Source: Macrococcus bovicus
GTDB taxonomy: Bacteria > Bacillota > Bacilli > Staphylococcales > Staphylococcaceae
Reading direction: 5' to 3'
Length of the DNA stretch: 64,000 nucleotides
Assembly: GCF_004359575.1 (NCBI RefSeq)
Contig: NZ_SCWF01000007.1
Span: forward strand, 1 to 64,000
This document shows positions 19,250 through 30,819 of this stretch, one piece after another; positions within the stretch are counted from its first letter, which is position 1, and each line of letters begins with the position of its first letter. The translations under genes and the position numbers were made by a program. Below the pieces are notes generated by a model that did not search any database, had not been told where the DNA came from, and worked only from the letters and a program-made list of their open reading frames with translations.

Positions 19250-19807
19250 TTAAACAGCCATAATGTCCTTTTCTTTAGCTGCTGTTAAATCATCAATTTT
19301 TTTGATGTGGTCATTCGTCAAGTCCTGAACATCTTCAGTGTAGCTGCGAAGATCATCTTCAGTCAGTTCACCAGATTTTTCAGCTTTTTTCAGGTCATCG
19401 TTGGCATCGCGGCGAATATTGCGGATAGCCACTTTTGCGTTTTCAGCTTCTTTCTTCGCTTCTTTCACAAACTCTTTACGACGTTCTTCTGTCAGTGCCG
19501 GCACCGTAATACGGATAACCGTACCGTCTGACGTCGGATTGACACCCAGGTTAGCCATATTGATTGCCTTCAGGATGTCATCAATAGAAGATTTATCATA
19601 AGGTGTCACAACAAGCATTCTTGCTTCAGGCACTGAAATACCTGCAAGCTGCTGGACAGGAGTGTCTGCACCGTAGTAGTTGACAGACACACGGTCAAGT
19701 AAGTTCGCGCTGGCATGGCCTGCACGGATCCCTGCAAACTCACGTGTCAGGCTGTCAATGCTCTTCTGCATTTTGTCTTTTGTTTCGTTGATGATCTCTT
19801 TCGTCAT
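19250..19807 (-). CDS. frr: Ribosome recycling factor
   Basis: 185-residue RRF, acting with EF-G to split post-termination ribosomes. Full-length, with the canonical [28 protein letters not shown] start and [18 protein letters not shown] near the C-terminus. It follows pyrH by 17 bp. Confidence 0.97.
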   Translation of the reverse strand: MTKEIINETKDKMQKSIDSLTREFAGIRAGHASANLLDRVSVNYYGADTPVQQLAGISVPEARMLVVTPYDKSSIDDILKAINMANLGVNPTSDGTVIRITVPALTEERRKEFVKEAKKEAENAKVAIRNIRRDANDDLKKAEKSGELTEDDLRSYTEDVQDLTNDHIKKIDDLTAAKEKDIMAV

Positions 19808-19824
19808 AAGAAATAACTCCTCAC

Positions 19825-20544
19825 TTATTTAGTAATCGTTGTACCGATTTCTTCTCCCATGATGGCACGTTTAATATTGCCATCCTCCATAATTGAGAAT
19901 ACCACGAGCGGGATGTCGTTGTCCATACAGAACGAGCTAGCTGTAGAATCCATGACCTGCAGACCTTCCTGCAGCATCTGGATATAGGTCAGCTTATCGT
20001 ATTTTTTCGCTGTCGGATCCAGTTTTGGATCTGCTGAGTAGACACCGTCCACGTTGTTTTTACCCATCAGAATGACATCAGCTTCCATTTCTGCTGCGCG
20101 AAGAGCGGCAGTAGTATCAGTTGAGAAGTAAGGATTACCGATGCCAGCCGCAAAAATAACGACACGTCCTTTTTCCAGGTGGCGGATGGCGCGACGTCTG
20201 ATATACGGTTCCGCTACTTGCTGCATAGCGATTGAAGTGAGGACACGCGTGTCACAGTCAAGCTGCTCCAGACTATCCTGCAGCGCGAGCGAATTCATCA
20301 CTGTCGCCAGCATCCCCATGTAGTCGGCAGTCCCGCGGTCCATACCGAGGTCACTACCCGTCTTGCCTCGCCAGATGTTACCGCCACCGACAATAACAGC
20401 GACTTCACAATCCATCGATGCCACTTCAGCGACTTGCTTCGCAATATTTTTGATGATGACAGGGTTGATACCGAATCCCGTCTCTCCTGCTAATGCTTCA
20501 CCACTTAATTTCAGTACGACTCGTTTATATTTAGATGTATCCAT
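19825..20544 (-). CDS. pyrH: UMP kinase
   Basis: Bacterial amino-acid-kinase-family UMP kinase, 239 residues, feeding UDP and all pyrimidine nucleotides. Motifs [31 protein letters not shown] and [16 protein letters not shown] are visible. The ATG at 20544 is chosen because it has an AAAGGGCGGAG ribosome-binding site and matches the family N-terminus; the frame stays open for 20 codons upstream. The leader contains an 8-bp hairpin (CTTCTTTC-TT-GAAAGAAG, 20580-20597). Confidence 0.97.
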   Translation of the reverse strand: MDTSKYKRVVLKLSGEALAGETGFGINPVIIKNIAKQVAEVASMDCEVAVIVGGGNIWRGKTGSDLGMDRGTADYMGMLATVMNSLALQDSLEQLDCDTRVLTSIAMQQVAEPYIRRRAIRHLEKGRVVIFAAGIGNPYFSTDTTAALRAAEMEADVILMGKNNVDGVYSADPKLDPTAKKYDKLTYIQMLQEGLQVMDSTASSFCMDNDIPLVVFSIMEDGNIKRAIMGEEIGTTITK

Positions 20545-20613
20545 TGTTACTCCGCCCTTTCGCTCGTTTATTTTTATCTCTTCTTTCTTGAAAGAAGCGC
20601 ACAAACTATATGT

Positions 20614-20642
20614 ATTATATCAGTTAATGACTGATCTGTTAA
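20614..20642 (-). promoter_or_regulatory. pyrH-frr promoter
   Basis: Minus strand: TTAACA (20642-20637), 17-bp spacer, TATAAT (20619-20614), giving a leader of about 65 nt before the pyrH start. Confidence 0.65.
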
Positions 20643-20654
20643 TGCTTAGAAAAA

Positions 20655-20685
20655 GACACGAATCATCTTAATGAATCATCGTGTC
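20655..20685 (-). terminator. Terminator after tsf
   Basis: GACACGA and TCGTGTC pair with a partly paired interior; on the minus strand it is followed by TTTTTCT. It closes the rpsB-tsf unit before the pyrH promoter. Confidence 0.65.
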
Positions 20686-20694
20686 TATCTTCTA

Positions 20695-21576
20695 TTATTT
20701 ATTGATTTGACCCATTACTTCATCAGCGAAGTTATCTTGACGTTTCTCGATACCTTCACCCACTTCATAACGAACGAATGATTTTAAAGAGCCACCTTTT
20801 GATTTAAGGAACTCAGCAACAGTCTGGTCTGGGTTCTTAACGAACGGCTGATCTACTGCACAGATTTCCTCAAGGTATTTACGAAGACGACCTTCAACCA
20901 TTTTCTCGACGATATTTTCTGGTTTACCTTCGTTTAAAGCCTGCTGCTTTAAGATTTCTTTTTCATGCTCAAGTTCTTCTGGTGAAACCTGCTCACGAGA
21001 AACGAATTTAGGGTTAAGGGCTGCGATATGCATTGCCACGTCTTTTGCTGCTTCAGCATCAGTTGAGTTTTCCACTACAGCAAGCACGCCGATACGGCCG
21101 CCCATGTGTAAGTACTCACCGAAAGTATCCGCATCTGTTTTAGTCGCTAAGACGAAACGACGAAGCGTTAATTTCTCACCGATTGTAGAGATTGCTTCAT
21201 TCATTTTATTTTCAACTGTGTTACCATCTGACATTTCTGAAGCCATTAACGCTTCAACGTCTGCTGGTTTAGCCGTTAAGATGTGATCTGCCATTTCTTT
21301 TACTAATGTTTGGAAACCTTCATTACGTGCAACGAAGTCAGTCTCAGAGTTCAATTCTAAAAGAACTGCGTCGTTACCTTTAGAAGCGACATAAGTTGTC
21401 CCTTCAGCTGCGATACGATCCGCTTTTTTAGCTGCTTTAGCAATCCCTTTTTCACGTAAGTAGTCTACTGCTGCATCAATGTCACCGTTTGTTTCAGTCA
21501 ATGCTTTTTTGCAGTCCATCATACCTGCGCCGGTTCTTTCACGAAGTTGTTTTACTAATTGTGCTGTAATTGCCAT
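20695..21576 (-). CDS. tsf: Elongation factor Ts
   Basis: Nucleotide-exchange factor for EF-Tu, 293 residues. The UBA-like N-terminus ([22 protein letters not shown]) and the EF-Ts core ([16 protein letters not shown]) are canonical. It lies downstream of rpsB behind an intrinsic terminator, so its level probably depends on partial read-through. Confidence 0.97.
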   Translation of the reverse strand: MAITAQLVKQLRERTGAGMMDCKKALTETNGDIDAAVDYLREKGIAKAAKKADRIAAEGTTYVASKGNDAVLLELNSETDFVARNEGFQTLVKEMADHILTAKPADVEALMASEMSDGNTVENKMNEAISTIGEKLTLRRFVLATKTDADTFGEYLHMGGRIGVLAVVENSTDAEAAKDVAMHIAALNPKFVSREQVSPEELEHEKEILKQQALNEGKPENIVEKMVEGRLRKYLEEICAVDQPFVKNPDQTVAEFLKSKGGSLKSFVRYEVGEGIEKRQDNFADEVMGQINK

Positions 21577-21669
21577 GAATAATTCCTCCAGATAAAAGTA
21601 ATGTTCTTCACTGATTAATCATACTAAATTGTCAGCCAAAAGGCGAAATATTTACATGATTTCTTTAAA

Positions 21670-21697
21670 AAAGGTGATAAGTAAACTTATCACCTTT
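21670..21697 (-). terminator. Terminator between rpsB and tsf
   Basis: AAAGGTGATAAGT and ACTTATCACCTTT form a perfect 13-bp stem; on the minus strand it is followed by a T-tract (TTTTTTAAAG). No convincing promoter was seen between it and tsf. Confidence 0.8.
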
Positions 21698-21702
21698 GTT
21701 TA

Positions 21703-22473
21703 TTATGCTTCAGTCGTTTCTTCAGATGTTGCCGGCGCTTCTGCTTCAGTTAAGTCGATGTTCTGCTCAGCTGCAACTTCCTCATCTGATACGCCTTGTT
21801 TCGCTTCAAGGATCGCATCTGCCATTTTACCTGTTAAAAGTTTAACGGCACGGATCGCATCGTCGTTTGCAGGGATAACGTAATCGATTTCGTCTGGGTC
21901 ACAGTTTGTATCAACGATACCGACGATTGGAATGTGTAATTTTTTCGCTTCAGCAATTGCGTTACGCTCTTTACGAGGGTCTACAACGAAGATCGCTGAT
22001 GGCATTGATTTCATGTCGCGGATACCGCCTAAGAATTTGATCAGACGATCGTATTCTTTTTTAAGTTCTACAACTTCTTTTTTAGGAAGAACATCGAATG
22101 TACCGTCTTCTTCCATTTTTTCGATTTCAGCAATACGTTTTACACGTTTGTTGATCGTTTTGTAGTTTGTTAAAGTCCCACCTAACCAACGTTGGTTGAT
22201 GTAGAACTGACCTGCACGCTCAGCTTCTTCTTTGATCGCTTCCTGTGCTTGTTTTTTAGTACCTACGAATAATACAGTACCGCCTTCTTCAGCAACAGAT
22301 TTCATGAAGTTGTATGCTTCTTCAACTTTCTTCACTGTTTTTTGAAGGTCGATGATGTAGATACCGTTTCTTTCTGTGAAGATGTATTTCTTCATTTTTG
22401 GGTTCCAGCGACGAGTTTGGTGTCCGAAATGTACACCAGCTTCTAACAATTGTTTCATTGAGATAACTGCCAT
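21703..22473 (-). CDS. rpsB: Small ribosomal subunit protein uS2
   Basis: Ribosomal protein S2, 256 residues, canonical from [41 protein letters not shown] to an acidic Glu/Ala/Thr-rich tail. Directly upstream is a promoter and a leader of about 110 nt; codY precedes it. Confidence 0.98.
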   Translation of the reverse strand: MAVISMKQLLEAGVHFGHQTRRWNPKMKKYIFTERNGIYIIDLQKTVKKVEEAYNFMKSVAEEGGTVLFVGTKKQAQEAIKEEAERAGQFYINQRWLGGTLTNYKTINKRVKRIAEIEKMEEDGTFDVLPKKEVVELKKEYDRLIKFLGGIRDMKSMPSAIFVVDPRKERNAIAEAKKLHIPIVGIVDTNCDPDEIDYVIPANDDAIRAVKLLTGKMADAILEAKQGVSDEEVAAEQNIDLTEAEAPATSEETTEA

Positions 22474-22592
22474 TTTATTTTCCTCCTATTGGTTTATTCC
22501 GCCACTAAAGGCAATTTCAGAACAGCTTGATGCTGCACCACTGAAATACTTAGCTCTAGTGTGTGAATTAGCTTTTTCAAAAGCCGTCTATT
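22474..22592 (-). promoter_or_regulatory. rpsB mRNA leader
   Basis: About 110 nt of untranslated leader lies between the predicted start of transcription and rpsB. It ends with AGGAGG ahead of the ATG and contains several complementary stretches. Leaders of this kind in ribosomal-protein operons often carry an autoregulatory binding site; no specific known S2 leader fold could be confirmed by eye. Confidence 0.35.
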
Positions 22593-22621
22593 AATATAGC
22601 ATATTGCACAGAAAAAAACAA
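22593..22621 (-). promoter_or_regulatory. rpsB promoter
   Basis: Minus strand: TTGTTT (22621-22616), 17-bp spacer, TATATT (22598-22593) with an extended TGC before the -10. The -35 overlaps the codY terminator. Confidence 0.6.
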
Positions 22622-22637
22622 CCATATTACTGGCTGT
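22618..22637 (-). terminator. codY terminator
   Basis: ACAACCA and TGGCTGT form a 7-bp stem with one G-U pair around a 6-nt loop that contains part of the codY stop region; on the minus strand a run of seven T follows. The T-run doubles as the -35 of the rpsB promoter. Confidence 0.6.
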
Positions 22638-23400
22638 TTTCGAGTTCTTTCAGAAACTGCTCTTTCTTGATTTTGATGAACGTGCCTTTCATCCCGAGTG
22701 AACGGGATTCGATGACACCGGCACTTTCAAGTTTACGCAGGGCATTGACGATTACGGAACGGGTGATCCCGACTCTATCCGCGACTTTTGATGCGACTAA
22801 TAGACCTTCGTTCGCATTCAGTTCTTCAAAGATATGCTCAATCGCTTCTTTTTCTGAATAGGAAAGCGAATTGATGGCCATTGTGATAGCCGCTTTGTCA
22901 CGTGCCTTTTGTTCGATTTCTGTATGTTTCTCACGCAGAATTTCCATGCCGACCACCGTCGCTGCATATTCCCCTAAGACGAGATCATTCTCGACAAAGT
23001 CCTTGTCTACGCGACCGAGGACAAGGGTACCCAGCCGAGTGCCGCCCCCTTTAATCGGAATGATGGTCGTCATGCTCTCCTTGAAGAGTTCTTCATTTTC
23101 CGGCGGGAAGACCGTCAGTTTATTCGTGAGCGGGATATTGGATTCCGTCTCATCCACTTTGAGTAGATAGTCGGTATATTCTTTTGGAATCTGACGTTCC
23201 TCAAGCATTCTGATGATACGCTCATTTTTCAGCAGCTCATTGACACCGAAGCCAAGGATTCTGCCCCGACGCGAGATGATAAACACATTCGACTGCATCA
23301 CGCTGCCCAGATGGTCAGCCATTTCCTTGAAATCGACTGCTAATCCTTCATGTTCCTGTAATAATTTATTGATATCACGTGTTTTCTTTAATAAAGACAT
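22627..23400 (-). CDS. codY: Global transcriptional repressor CodY
   Basis: GTP- and branched-chain-amino-acid-sensing regulator of nutrient-starvation genes, 257 residues. N-terminal GAF domain from [19 protein letters not shown], and C-terminal winged helix with [29 protein letters not shown]. The start is taken at the ATG at 23400, matching the family; the frame stays open for 25 further codons. It lies 13 bp behind hslU in the classical xerC-hslV-hslU-codY operon. Confidence 0.98.
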   Translation of the reverse strand: MSLLKKTRDINKLLQEHEGLAVDFKEMADHLGSVMQSNVFIISRRGRILGFGVNELLKNERIIRMLEERQIPKEYTDYLLKVDETESNIPLTNKLTVFPPENEELFKESMTTIIPIKGGGTRLGTLVLGRVDKDFVENDLVLGEYAATVVGMEILREKHTEIEQKARDKAAITMAINSLSYSEKEAIEHIFEELNANEGLLVASKVADRVGITRSVIVNALRKLESAGVIESRSLGMKGTFIKIKKEQFLKELENSQ

Positions 23401-23413
23401 TTTATGCTCTCCT

Positions 23414-24799
23414 TTAGAGTATAAATTCGCTGAGATTTTTATTTTTGGCAATCGAACCCAGTTTCGAATCAACATACTGCTTTGTTATTTCAACATGGGC
23501 ATTCGGCATGTCCGGTGCTTCGAATGATAAGTCCTCAAGCATTTTTTCCATGATGGTGTGCAATCTTCTCGCACCTATGTTATCAGTCTCCTGGTTCACT
23601 TCAAATGCAATCTCCGCAAGACGTGTAATCGCCTCATCCGTAAACGATATCGTTACATCTTCAGTGGCAAGAAGACTTTCGTACTGACGTAGAAGCGACA
23701 GTTTAGGTTCTCTAAGAATCTTTTCAAAGTCTTCCACTGATAATTTGTTCAGTTCGACTCTGATCGGGAAACGGCCCTGCAATTCCGGAATCAGGTCGCT
23801 TGGTTTTGACACATGGAAAGCACCCGCACCGATGAAGAGGATATGCTCTGTATTGACCGCACCATATTTCGTCTGCACGACACTGCCCTCTACAATCGGC
23901 AGGATGTCCCGCTGCACACCTTGACGTGAAATATCCTGACCTCTTTCAGAACTGCCGGCGATCTTGTCAATCTCATCAATAAAGACGATACCGAGCTGTT
24001 CTGTCAGCTGTACAGCTTCCTGATTGACTGACTCCTGGTCGATCAGCTTGCCCGCTTCTTCATCAATCAGAATAGGGCGTGCCTTCGCAACGGTAAGTGT
24101 GCGTTCCACTTTCTTCTTCGGCATCATCTGACTGAGCATGTCCTGCATCGGATTACCGGGCATGTCCATACCGAAAGGCAGATTCTGTTCCTGTTCGACC
24201 TTGATCTTGATGACTTCATCTTCAAGTTCCCCGGCTAACAGACGCCGTCTGATATCCTGGCGCTTCGTAGAAACTTCAGGTGTCACCTCTTCTTCTTCAG
24301 GCAGATCCATCATCGGCATATGACCACCGAACAGCGCTTCAAAAGGATTCGAACCATTCTGTTTCTTCTTCTTGATAGCGGGTACCAGTAACTGAACCAG
24401 CCGTTCATCAGCCTGCTTAGATGCTTCAGCGAGCACTTCTTTCTTTTTCTCCTCTTTGACGAGACGAATGCCGTTTTCCACTAAATCTCTGATCATGCTT
24501 TCAACGTCACGGCCGACGTATCCCACTTCGGTGTACTTCGTCGCCTCAACTTTGACGAAAGGTGCACCGACCAGGCGGGCAATACGCCGAGCAATCTCAG
24601 TTTTACCGACACCGGTCGGTCCTATCATCAGTATGTTTTTCGGAATGATTTCCTGCTGCAGCTGATCGTCCAGCTGAGAGCGACGATAACGGTTCCGCAG
24701 GCTGATGGCTACTTTCCGCTTCGCCTCTTCCTGGCCAACTATATGCGCATTCAGTTCAGCCACGATTTCCTTAGGTGTCAATTTCAGTTTTTGATTCAT
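23414..24799 (-). CDS. hslU: ATP-dependent protease ATPase subunit HslU (ClpY)
   Basis: AAA+ unfoldase of the HslUV protease, 461 residues. Walker [15 protein letters not shown] near residue 55, Walker [11 protein letters not shown], the inserted I-domain in the middle, and a C-terminus ending LSEFIL, which normally docks into HslV. Preceded 9 bp upstream by hslV. Confidence 0.97.
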   Translation of the reverse strand: MNQKLKLTPKEIVAELNAHIVGQEEAKRKVAISLRNRYRRSQLDDQLQQEIIPKNILMIGPTGVGKTEIARRIARLVGAPFVKVEATKYTEVGYVGRDVESMIRDLVENGIRLVKEEKKKEVLAEASKQADERLVQLLVPAIKKKKQNGSNPFEALFGGHMPMMDLPEEEEVTPEVSTKRQDIRRRLLAGELEDEVIKIKVEQEQNLPFGMDMPGNPMQDMLSQMMPKKKVERTLTVAKARPILIDEEAGKLIDQESVNQEAVQLTEQLGIVFIDEIDKIAGSSERGQDISRQGVQRDILPIVEGSVVQTKYGAVNTEHILFIGAGAFHVSKPSDLIPELQGRFPIRVELNKLSVEDFEKILREPKLSLLRQYESLLATEDVTISFTDEAITRLAEIAFEVNQETDNIGARRLHTIMEKMLEDLSFEAPDMPNAHVEITKQYVDSKLGSIAKNKNLSEFIL

Positions 24800-24808
24800 G
24801 GTCTCCCC

Positions 24809-25333
24809 CTAAAGTTCCTCAAGAATAATATTATGATTGGTAAATACACAAATATCGGCCGCCGTCTCAAGACTGGCCTGTGCGATGGCACTGGCAGACA
24901 GATGCGGCGCATGTTTTTTCAGTGCGCGGCCGGCACTCAGTGCATAATTGCCGCCTGAACCGATAGCAATGATATCATCATCAGGCTGAATGACTTCACC
25001 GGTCCCGCTGACAAGGAGCAGCTCCTTCTCGTCCATCACGATAAGCATGGCCTCAAGCTGGCGCAGCATCTTGTCACCACGCCATTCTTTTGCCAGTTCG
25101 ACAGCAGCACGTGATAAGTTGCCGTTATATTCATAAAGTTTAGCTTCAAATTTCTCAAATAAAGTGAAAGCATCTGCCACACTGCCGGCGAAGCCCGCCA
25201 CAACTTTATCGTCATATAATCGGCGGACCTTTTTAGCGGTTGCTTTCATGATGACCTGTTCACCGAGTGTGACCTGACCATCACCTGCCATCGCAGTGTG
25301 GCCATCGTGTCTGATTGCAAATATCGTAGTCAA
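24809..25333 (-). CDS. hslV: ATP-dependent protease peptidase subunit HslV (ClpQ)
   Basis: Proteasome-beta-like threonine peptidase, 174 residues. The start codon is TTG at 25333, chosen because it has an AAAGGAGAG ribosome-binding site and gives [24 protein letters not shown], so removal of Met would expose the catalytic Thr directly, as in E. coli HslV. S. aureus ClpQ, as I recall it, carries a few extra residues before this Thr. The xerC stop codon overlaps the ribosome-binding site. Confidence 0.95.
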   Translation of the reverse strand: MTTIFAIRHDGHTAMAGDGQVTLGEQVIMKATAKKVRRLYDDKVVAGFAGSVADAFTLFEKFEAKLYEYNGNLSRAAVELAKEWRGDKMLRQLEAMLIVMDEKELLLVSGTGEVIQPDDDIIAIGSGGNYALSAGRALKKHAPHLSASAIAQASLETAADICVFTNHNIILEEL

Positions 25334-25347
25334 TTCGTTTCTCTCCT

Positions 25348-26220
25348 TTAGGCACGGGGATGTGCACTCAAATAGGTTTGTCTCAGATGTTCTTTCGTGA
25401 CATGGGTATAGCGGCCTGTCGTTGATAAATTGACATGACCGAGTAAATCCTGCACTGTTCTGAGGTCGGCGCCTTCATTCAGCAGATGCGTCGCAAACGT
25501 ATGGCGCAGCATATGCGGATGGATATGTGACACCTGGCCGGTGCGCTTGATGATGTCAGTCAGAATATAGCGGACCCCGCGAACTGTCAGTATGCCGCCT
25601 TGCTGATTGATCAGCAGTCCGTCATGGTCCTTGGCGTATTGACGTCTAAGTGGCAGGTAATCCCTCAGACTTTCAAGCGCAAACTGACCGAAAGGTACAA
25701 TGCGCTCTTTATTCCCTTTACCCAGTACTTTCAGCACCATCATCTCTTCATCAATATCCGTCAGCTTCAGGCTGACCAGTTCAGATACTCGCAGTCCGGT
25801 CGCATACAGCAGCTCAAGAATCAGGCGGTCTCTTTTATGAAACGGCTTGCCTTGATCGACTTCAGCAAACAAGCGCGCCATCTCCTCTTCGTAGAAAAAC
25901 TGAGGCAGGTATTTATCCTGTTTCGGATGAATCAGACTGTCAAAAGGATTCATCTCTTCCTGGTCCAGTCTGAGAAAGCGATAAAACGTCTTCAGACTGG
26001 AAATCTTCCTGGAAACAGTTGAACGGGTCAGCTGCTGATTATATAAATGTACCAGGTACCCTCTTGCATCACGATACTGAAAGGTATCTATTTGCAGATG
26101 CTGTGCTTTAAGATACTGTTCAAACTGCAGCACGTCCTGTATATATGCCGTCTGCGTATGAGGCGAGAATCCTTTTTCATAAAGCAGATAACGGCTGAAA
26201 TCTTCGATAGCCTTGTCCAT
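25348..26220 (-). CDS. xerC: Tyrosine recombinase XerC
   Basis: Chromosome-dimer resolution recombinase, 290 residues, acting with XerD at dif. N-terminal core-binding domain 1-90; catalytic domain with [50 protein letters not shown], so Arg, His-x-x-Arg, His and Tyr are all present. Its location upstream of hslV is the conserved Firmicute position. Confidence 0.96.
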   Translation of the reverse strand: MDKAIEDFSRYLLYEKGFSPHTQTAYIQDVLQFEQYLKAQHLQIDTFQYRDARGYLVHLYNQQLTRSTVSRKISSLKTFYRFLRLDQEEMNPFDSLIHPKQDKYLPQFFYEEEMARLFAEVDQGKPFHKRDRLILELLYATGLRVSELVSLKLTDIDEEMMVLKVLGKGNKERIVPFGQFALESLRDYLPLRRQYAKDHDGLLINQQGGILTVRGVRYILTDIIKRTGQVSHIHPHMLRHTFATHLLNEGADLRTVQDLLGHVNLSTTGRYTHVTKEHLRQTYLSAHPRA

Positions 26221-26280
26221 TATAGCACCTCATTTATCCGAATTGTATCACAATTCAGAAATTATAATCAATTTATAGCT

Positions 26281-27582
26281 TTATAATGTGACTTTAAATT
26301 GATCGAGGCTGTCAAGTGCTTTATGCGCCAGTGTCTCGTAGCGTTCTTTCTTATCTTTGATACGCTTGTCAAGACTTGGCAAGAGACCGAAGTTCGCATT
26401 CATCGGCTGGAAGTTCTTGGCGTTCGTATGGGTGATGTAATGGGCCATGGCACCGATCATCGTCGACTGCGGGAAGACAACAGGCTTTAGACCCGCCGCT
26501 ATCTTCGCAGCGTTGATGCCGGCAATCAGGCCGCTTGCAGCACTCTCGACGTAGCCTTCTACACCCGTCATCTGACCTGCCAGGAATAAATCGTCTTTTC
26601 CTTTGAACTGATAAGTCGGCTCAAGATTAGTCGGTGAATTGATGAAGGTGTTACGGTGCATCACACCGTAGCGGACAATCTCCACATTCTCAAGACCTGG
26701 GATCAACTGCAGAATCTCTTTTTGCGCCCCCCATTTAAGATGCGTCTGGAAACCGACAATATTGTATAAAGTGCCAGCTGCATCATCTTGACGGAGCTGT
26801 ACGACTGCAAAAGGACGCTTGCCTGTTTTCGGGTCTTCCAGGCCGACCGGCTTCATCGGTCCGAACAATAATGTTTTACGTCCGCGTTTCGCCATTTCTT
26901 CAAACGGCATGCAGCCTTCGAAATAAATCTCTTTCTCAAATTCCTTAAGCGGTACGACTTCTGCATCAAGAATAGCCTGATAGAAGCGGTCGAACTCCTC
27001 TTCTGTCATCGGACAGTTGAGGTAAGCGGCTTCTCCTTTATCATAACGGGATTTCAGATAGACTTTATTCATGTCAATAGAATCTTTCTCGATAATCGGC
27101 GCTGCTGCATCATAAAAATAGAGATGATCCTGACCCGTCAGCGCCTGAATGCTTTTAGAGAGCGTTTCAGTCGTCAGAGGACCCGTGGCCACGATAGTAG
27201 GTCCTTCAGGAATCGAATGGATTTCCTCATTATATACGGTGATGTTCGGATGATTTTTCAGTGTCTCTGTGATATAGCCGCTGAACTCATGACGGTCTAC
27301 AGCTAAAGCGCCCCCTGCAGGAACACTGGCTGCGTCTGCTGCTTTCATGATAAGCGAGTTCAGTCTGCGCATCTCTTCCTTCAGGACACCGACACCATTT
27401 GTCAGTGCGTTTCCTCTCAATGAATTTGAGCAGACGAGCTCGGCAAATTTATCGGTATGGTGAGCAGGTGTCTGTTTCACCGGCCGCATTTCATATAGAT
27501 TGACTTTCACATCACGTTCTGCAAGCTGATAAGCCGCTTCTGAGCCGGCAAGTCCAGCCCCGATTACATTTACTGTTGTCAT
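26281..27582 (-). CDS. trmFO: Methylenetetrahydrofolate-tRNA uracil-54 methyltransferase TrmFO
   Basis: FAD/folate-dependent enzyme making m5U54 in tRNA T-loops, 433 residues (formerly Gid). FAD-binding [27 protein letters not shown] at the N-terminus and the [24 protein letters not shown] signature. It sits between topA and xerC as in other staphylococci. Confidence 0.97.
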   Translation of the reverse strand: MTTVNVIGAGLAGSEAAYQLAERDVKVNLYEMRPVKQTPAHHTDKFAELVCSNSLRGNALTNGVGVLKEEMRRLNSLIMKAADAASVPAGGALAVDRHEFSGYITETLKNHPNITVYNEEIHSIPEGPTIVATGPLTTETLSKSIQALTGQDHLYFYDAAAPIIEKDSIDMNKVYLKSRYDKGEAAYLNCPMTEEEFDRFYQAILDAEVVPLKEFEKEIYFEGCMPFEEMAKRGRKTLLFGPMKPVGLEDPKTGKRPFAVVQLRQDDAAGTLYNIVGFQTHLKWGAQKEILQLIPGLENVEIVRYGVMHRNTFINSPTNLEPTYQFKGKDDLFLAGQMTGVEGYVESAASGLIAGINAAKIAAGLKPVVFPQSTMIGAMAHYITHTNAKNFQPMNANFGLLPSLDKRIKDKKERYETLAHKALDSLDQFKVTL

Positions 27583-27644
27583 TATTACTCCTCCTTAATC
27601 CTTAATGATTGTAATATATTCTGATAATTAAATAAACTAAAAGA

Positions 27645-27666
27645 ACGATGTGCTGATGCACATCGT
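27645..27666 (-). terminator. Terminator after topA
   Basis: ACGATGTGC and GCACATCGT form a perfect 9-bp stem with a TGAT loop; on the minus strand TCTTTTAGTTT follows. It is 4 bp past the topA stop. Confidence 0.7.
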
Positions 27667-27670
27667 CGGA

Positions 27671-29740
27671 TTATTGCGGTTTTTCTTCATATTCACAGTT
27701 CGTACAGACCACCTGAATGTTCTTGCCTTTTTTGCGTTCAATAAGCTGCGCTTCACATTTCGGGCATTTTCTCGGAACCGGCTTATCCCATGAGATATAC
27801 TCACATTCAGGATAGTTGGTACAGCCGTAGAAAATCCGGTTCTTCTTGGATTTACGTTCGACAACCTCACCACTCTCACATTGCGGGCAAGGAACGCCGA
27901 TTGTCTTGACGATGGCTTTCGTATTGCGGCAGTCCGGGAAATTAGAGCAGGCCATGAATTTGCCGTAGCGTCCCATCTTGATCACCATCGGAGAGCCACA
28001 TTTCTCACAGTCTTCACCTGCAGGCTCATCCTTGATCTCAATCTTCTCCATCTCTGCTTCTGCGCGTTCTAAATCTATCTTAAAATTGTCATAGAAAGTA
28101 GAAATGACTTTCTTCCATTCCACTTCACCGTTCGCAACGCGGTCCAGCAGGGATTCCATGTTAGCGGTGAAATCAACTTCAACAATCTCCGGGAAGTATT
28201 CTTTGACACTGTCATTGACAATGATCCCGAGTTCAGTCGGATAGAACTTCTTCTGGTCCACTTTCACATAGTTACGTTTCTGGATTGTATCAAGTGTCGG
28301 CGCATAGGTCGATGGGCGGCCGATACCTTTCTCTTCCAGTGTCTTGACAAGACGCGCTTCAGTATAGCGCGGCGGCGGCTGAGTAAAGTGCTGGTTCTCA
28401 GCGATAGCTGTCGCCTGCACACTGTCACCGACCACGAGTTCCGGCAGACGGTTCTCTCCTTCTTCTTCCACATCGTCCTGACCTTCAATATAGACGCTCA
28501 TAAATCCTTTGAATTTAATCGTCTGGCCATTGGCACGGAACTTGATAGCACCTTGTGTTAAATCAACGGCTACCGTATCGATGACAGCAGGTGCCATCTG
28601 GCTCGCCATAAAACGTTCCCAGATCAGTTTATACAGCCGGAGCTGATCACGTGATAAATAATCTTTCATCGCATTCGGCGTCCGCAGGGCAGAAGTCGGG
28701 CGGATCGCTTCATGCGCATCCTGTGCACCTTCCTTCTGTTTTCCTGCTTTACGCTGTGACAGATAGTTGTCACCATACTGCTCTTTAATGTAACCGGCTG
28801 CTTCACTTTTTGCTGTCTCAGAAATACGTGTGGAGTCTGTTCTCATATAAGTGATCAAACCGACTGTCCCTTGTTTCTTAAGATCGATCCCTTCATACAG
28901 CTGTTGAGCAAGCATCATTGTCTTACGCGCTTTAAAGTTCAGTTTTCTTGCCGCTTCCTGCTGAAGAGAGGATGTTGTAAATGGATGAGCCGGATAACGT
29001 AATTTTTCTTTCTTAGCTACGTCTGTGACATCAAACTGGTCGCCTGAGAGCTGACTGACAATCGCTTTGACGTCTTGACTGGTCTTCAGTTTCTTCGGCT
29101 TGCCATTCTCATGCAGGAATTTCGCTTTGAACGTGATACCTTTATGTTTGAATGTGCCATCAATGGTCCAGTATTCTTCAGGCTTGAACGCATTGATCTC
29201 TTCCTCACGGTCTATAATCATCTTGAGCGCTACAGACTGCACGCGCCCCGCCGACAGACCTTTTTTGACTTTCTTCCATAATACAGGTGAGATGTTATAG
29301 CCGACAAGACGATCGAGTGCCCGACGTGCCTGCTGTGCATCCACTAGTTCATGTTTGATTTCTCGCGGAGATTTAAAACTCTCCTTCACGGCGTCCTTCG
29401 TTATCTCGTTGAAGACCACACGTGATTTTGCCTTCTGATCGATATCCAGTATATGTGCCAAATGCCAGGCAATCGCTTCACCTTCACGGTCCGGGTCACT
29501 TGCGAGATAGACATGTTTCGCTTTTTTCGCATGTTTCTTCAAGTCCTGCACGACAGGACCTTTACCGCGGATTGTGATATATCGAGGTTCAAAATTGTTA
29601 TCAACATCAATGCCCATCTGACTACGTGGTAAATCTCTGACGTGGCCCATAGAAGCAATGACTTTAAATTTTTTTCCTAAATACTTTTCAATGGTTTTTG
29701 CTTTTGCAGGCGATTCAACAATGACAAGATTCTCTGCCAA
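27671..29740 (-). CDS. topA: DNA topoisomerase I
   Basis: Type IA topoisomerase relaxing negative supercoils, 689 residues. N-terminal TOPRIM domain ([31 protein letters not shown]), the active-site Tyr in [10 protein letters not shown], and three C-terminal four-cysteine zinc ribbons (CEKCGSP...CSNFPDC; CPQCESG...CTNYPEC; CPKCEAQ...CTNC). Confidence 0.98.
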   Translation of the reverse strand: MAENLVIVESPAKAKTIEKYLGKKFKVIASMGHVRDLPRSQMGIDVDNNFEPRYITIRGKGPVVQDLKKHAKKAKHVYLASDPDREGEAIAWHLAHILDIDQKAKSRVVFNEITKDAVKESFKSPREIKHELVDAQQARRALDRLVGYNISPVLWKKVKKGLSAGRVQSVALKMIIDREEEINAFKPEEYWTIDGTFKHKGITFKAKFLHENGKPKKLKTSQDVKAIVSQLSGDQFDVTDVAKKEKLRYPAHPFTTSSLQQEAARKLNFKARKTMMLAQQLYEGIDLKKQGTVGLITYMRTDSTRISETAKSEAAGYIKEQYGDNYLSQRKAGKQKEGAQDAHEAIRPTSALRTPNAMKDYLSRDQLRLYKLIWERFMASQMAPAVIDTVAVDLTQGAIKFRANGQTIKFKGFMSVYIEGQDDVEEEGENRLPELVVGDSVQATAIAENQHFTQPPPRYTEARLVKTLEEKGIGRPSTYAPTLDTIQKRNYVKVDQKKFYPTELGIIVNDSVKEYFPEIVEVDFTANMESLLDRVANGEVEWKKVISTFYDNFKIDLERAEAEMEKIEIKDEPAGEDCEKCGSPMVIKMGRYGKFMACSNFPDCRNTKAIVKTIGVPCPQCESGEVVERKSKKNRIFYGCTNYPECEYISWDKPVPRKCPKCEAQLIERKKGKNIQVVCTNCEYEEKPQ

Positions 29741-29816
29741 TTGTATCTCCCCTTCTTAACTCGTTTTCAAGTGTAAATGATAACGGTCAAGGATAGTACT
29801 GTCAATTATTAAATTT

Positions 29817-30662
29817 TCAGACGATAAAATCTTCAAGTATATCACGTGCTTCAAGACACATCTTGGCCCCTTCACAGATTCTCAGATTGCTGCCTTCTGA
29901 ATACGGACTTGTGACCGGTCCCGGTATACAGTAGACATTCCGGTTCTGATCCAGCGCCTGATCAAGTGTGATGAGACTACCTGAGCGTTTTTTACTTTCA
30001 ATGACCAATACCCCGTCAGCAAGCCCGCTGATCAGCCGGTTGCGTTCCGGAAACTGCCAGGTCTTCGGTCCCGCAAAAGGCGGATACTCACTGACGACCA
30101 GCTGATGCTCTTCCATATGCCGTCTGAGCAGGGCAGTTTCGCTCGGATAATGATGCAGATGACCGAATCCGAGGACACCGATTGTCCGGCCGCCATGTTC
30201 CAGAGCTGAAAGATGGGCGTCAGCGTCAGTGCCCTTTGCCAGGCCGCTGACAATGGTCAGGGGCTTTAGTTCCGGCATCATACGCTTAAGGACCTGCTTG
30301 GTATAATCTGTCCGTTCACGCCCGCCGACAATAGCAAGGGCCTGCTGCTGGGCAAGTTTAATATCGCCTCTGTAAAAAAGAACAAAAGGAAAGTCGTAGA
30401 TCTCTTTCAGTAGAGCGGGATAATCAGGCTCATTATAGAACACAGTCTGAATACGATCACGACTCAGCTTCTGTCTGATCTGCCCGCTATCAAGCGTCCG
30501 CAGAGCACGCAGCTTGCTTGACAGGCGTTCATCCTTCCCTTCTCTCAGCAGCATCTCGTATTTCTCAGAAATGAAGTCAAAACAACCGAACTGGCGATAA
30601 TACTGGTGGAGCTGCTTCGTGGTAAAACCGGCATAGATTAATTTCAGTATCAGATCATTCAT
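29817..30662 (-). CDS. dprA: DNA-processing protein DprA
   Basis: Loads RecA onto incoming single-stranded DNA during transformation. 281 residues with a Rossmann-like core: ALAIVGGRERTDYTKQV, IVSGLAKGTDADAHLSALEHGGRTIGVLGFG, and PGPVTSPYSEGSNLRICEGAKMC. The usual conserved GxR of AIVGxR is a GGRE here. Located between topA and sucD as in other staphylococci. Confidence 0.93.
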   Translation of the reverse strand: MNDLILKLIYAGFTTKQLHQYYRQFGCFDFISEKYEMLLREGKDERLSSKLRALRTLDSGQIRQKLSRDRIQTVFYNEPDYPALLKEIYDFPFVLFYRGDIKLAQQQALAIVGGRERTDYTKQVLKRMMPELKPLTIVSGLAKGTDADAHLSALEHGGRTIGVLGFGHLHHYPSETALLRRHMEEHQLVVSEYPPFAGPKTWQFPERNRLISGLADGVLVIESKKRSGSLITLDQALDQNRNVYCIPGPVTSPYSEGSNLRICEGAKMCLEARDILEDFIV

Positions 30663-30790
30663 CTCTTCACCTCATCTTCATCTTAGGACTTCTTCTTAAA
30701 GATTCAGTGTCAGAGACATGTATGTTCTATATGGATTATGTAAAATTTCACGAGAAAAAAGCAGCGATTGCAGATCGAAATAACAGAAAA

Positions 30791-30810
30791 AGGCAGACTT
30801 CAGTCTGCCT
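30791..30810 (-). terminator. sucCD terminator
   Basis: AGGCAGACT-TC-AGTCTGCCT is a perfect 9-bp stem, followed on the minus strand by TTTTTCTG, 9 bp past the sucD stop. Confidence 0.8.
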
Positions 30811-30819
30811 CTCAATGCA

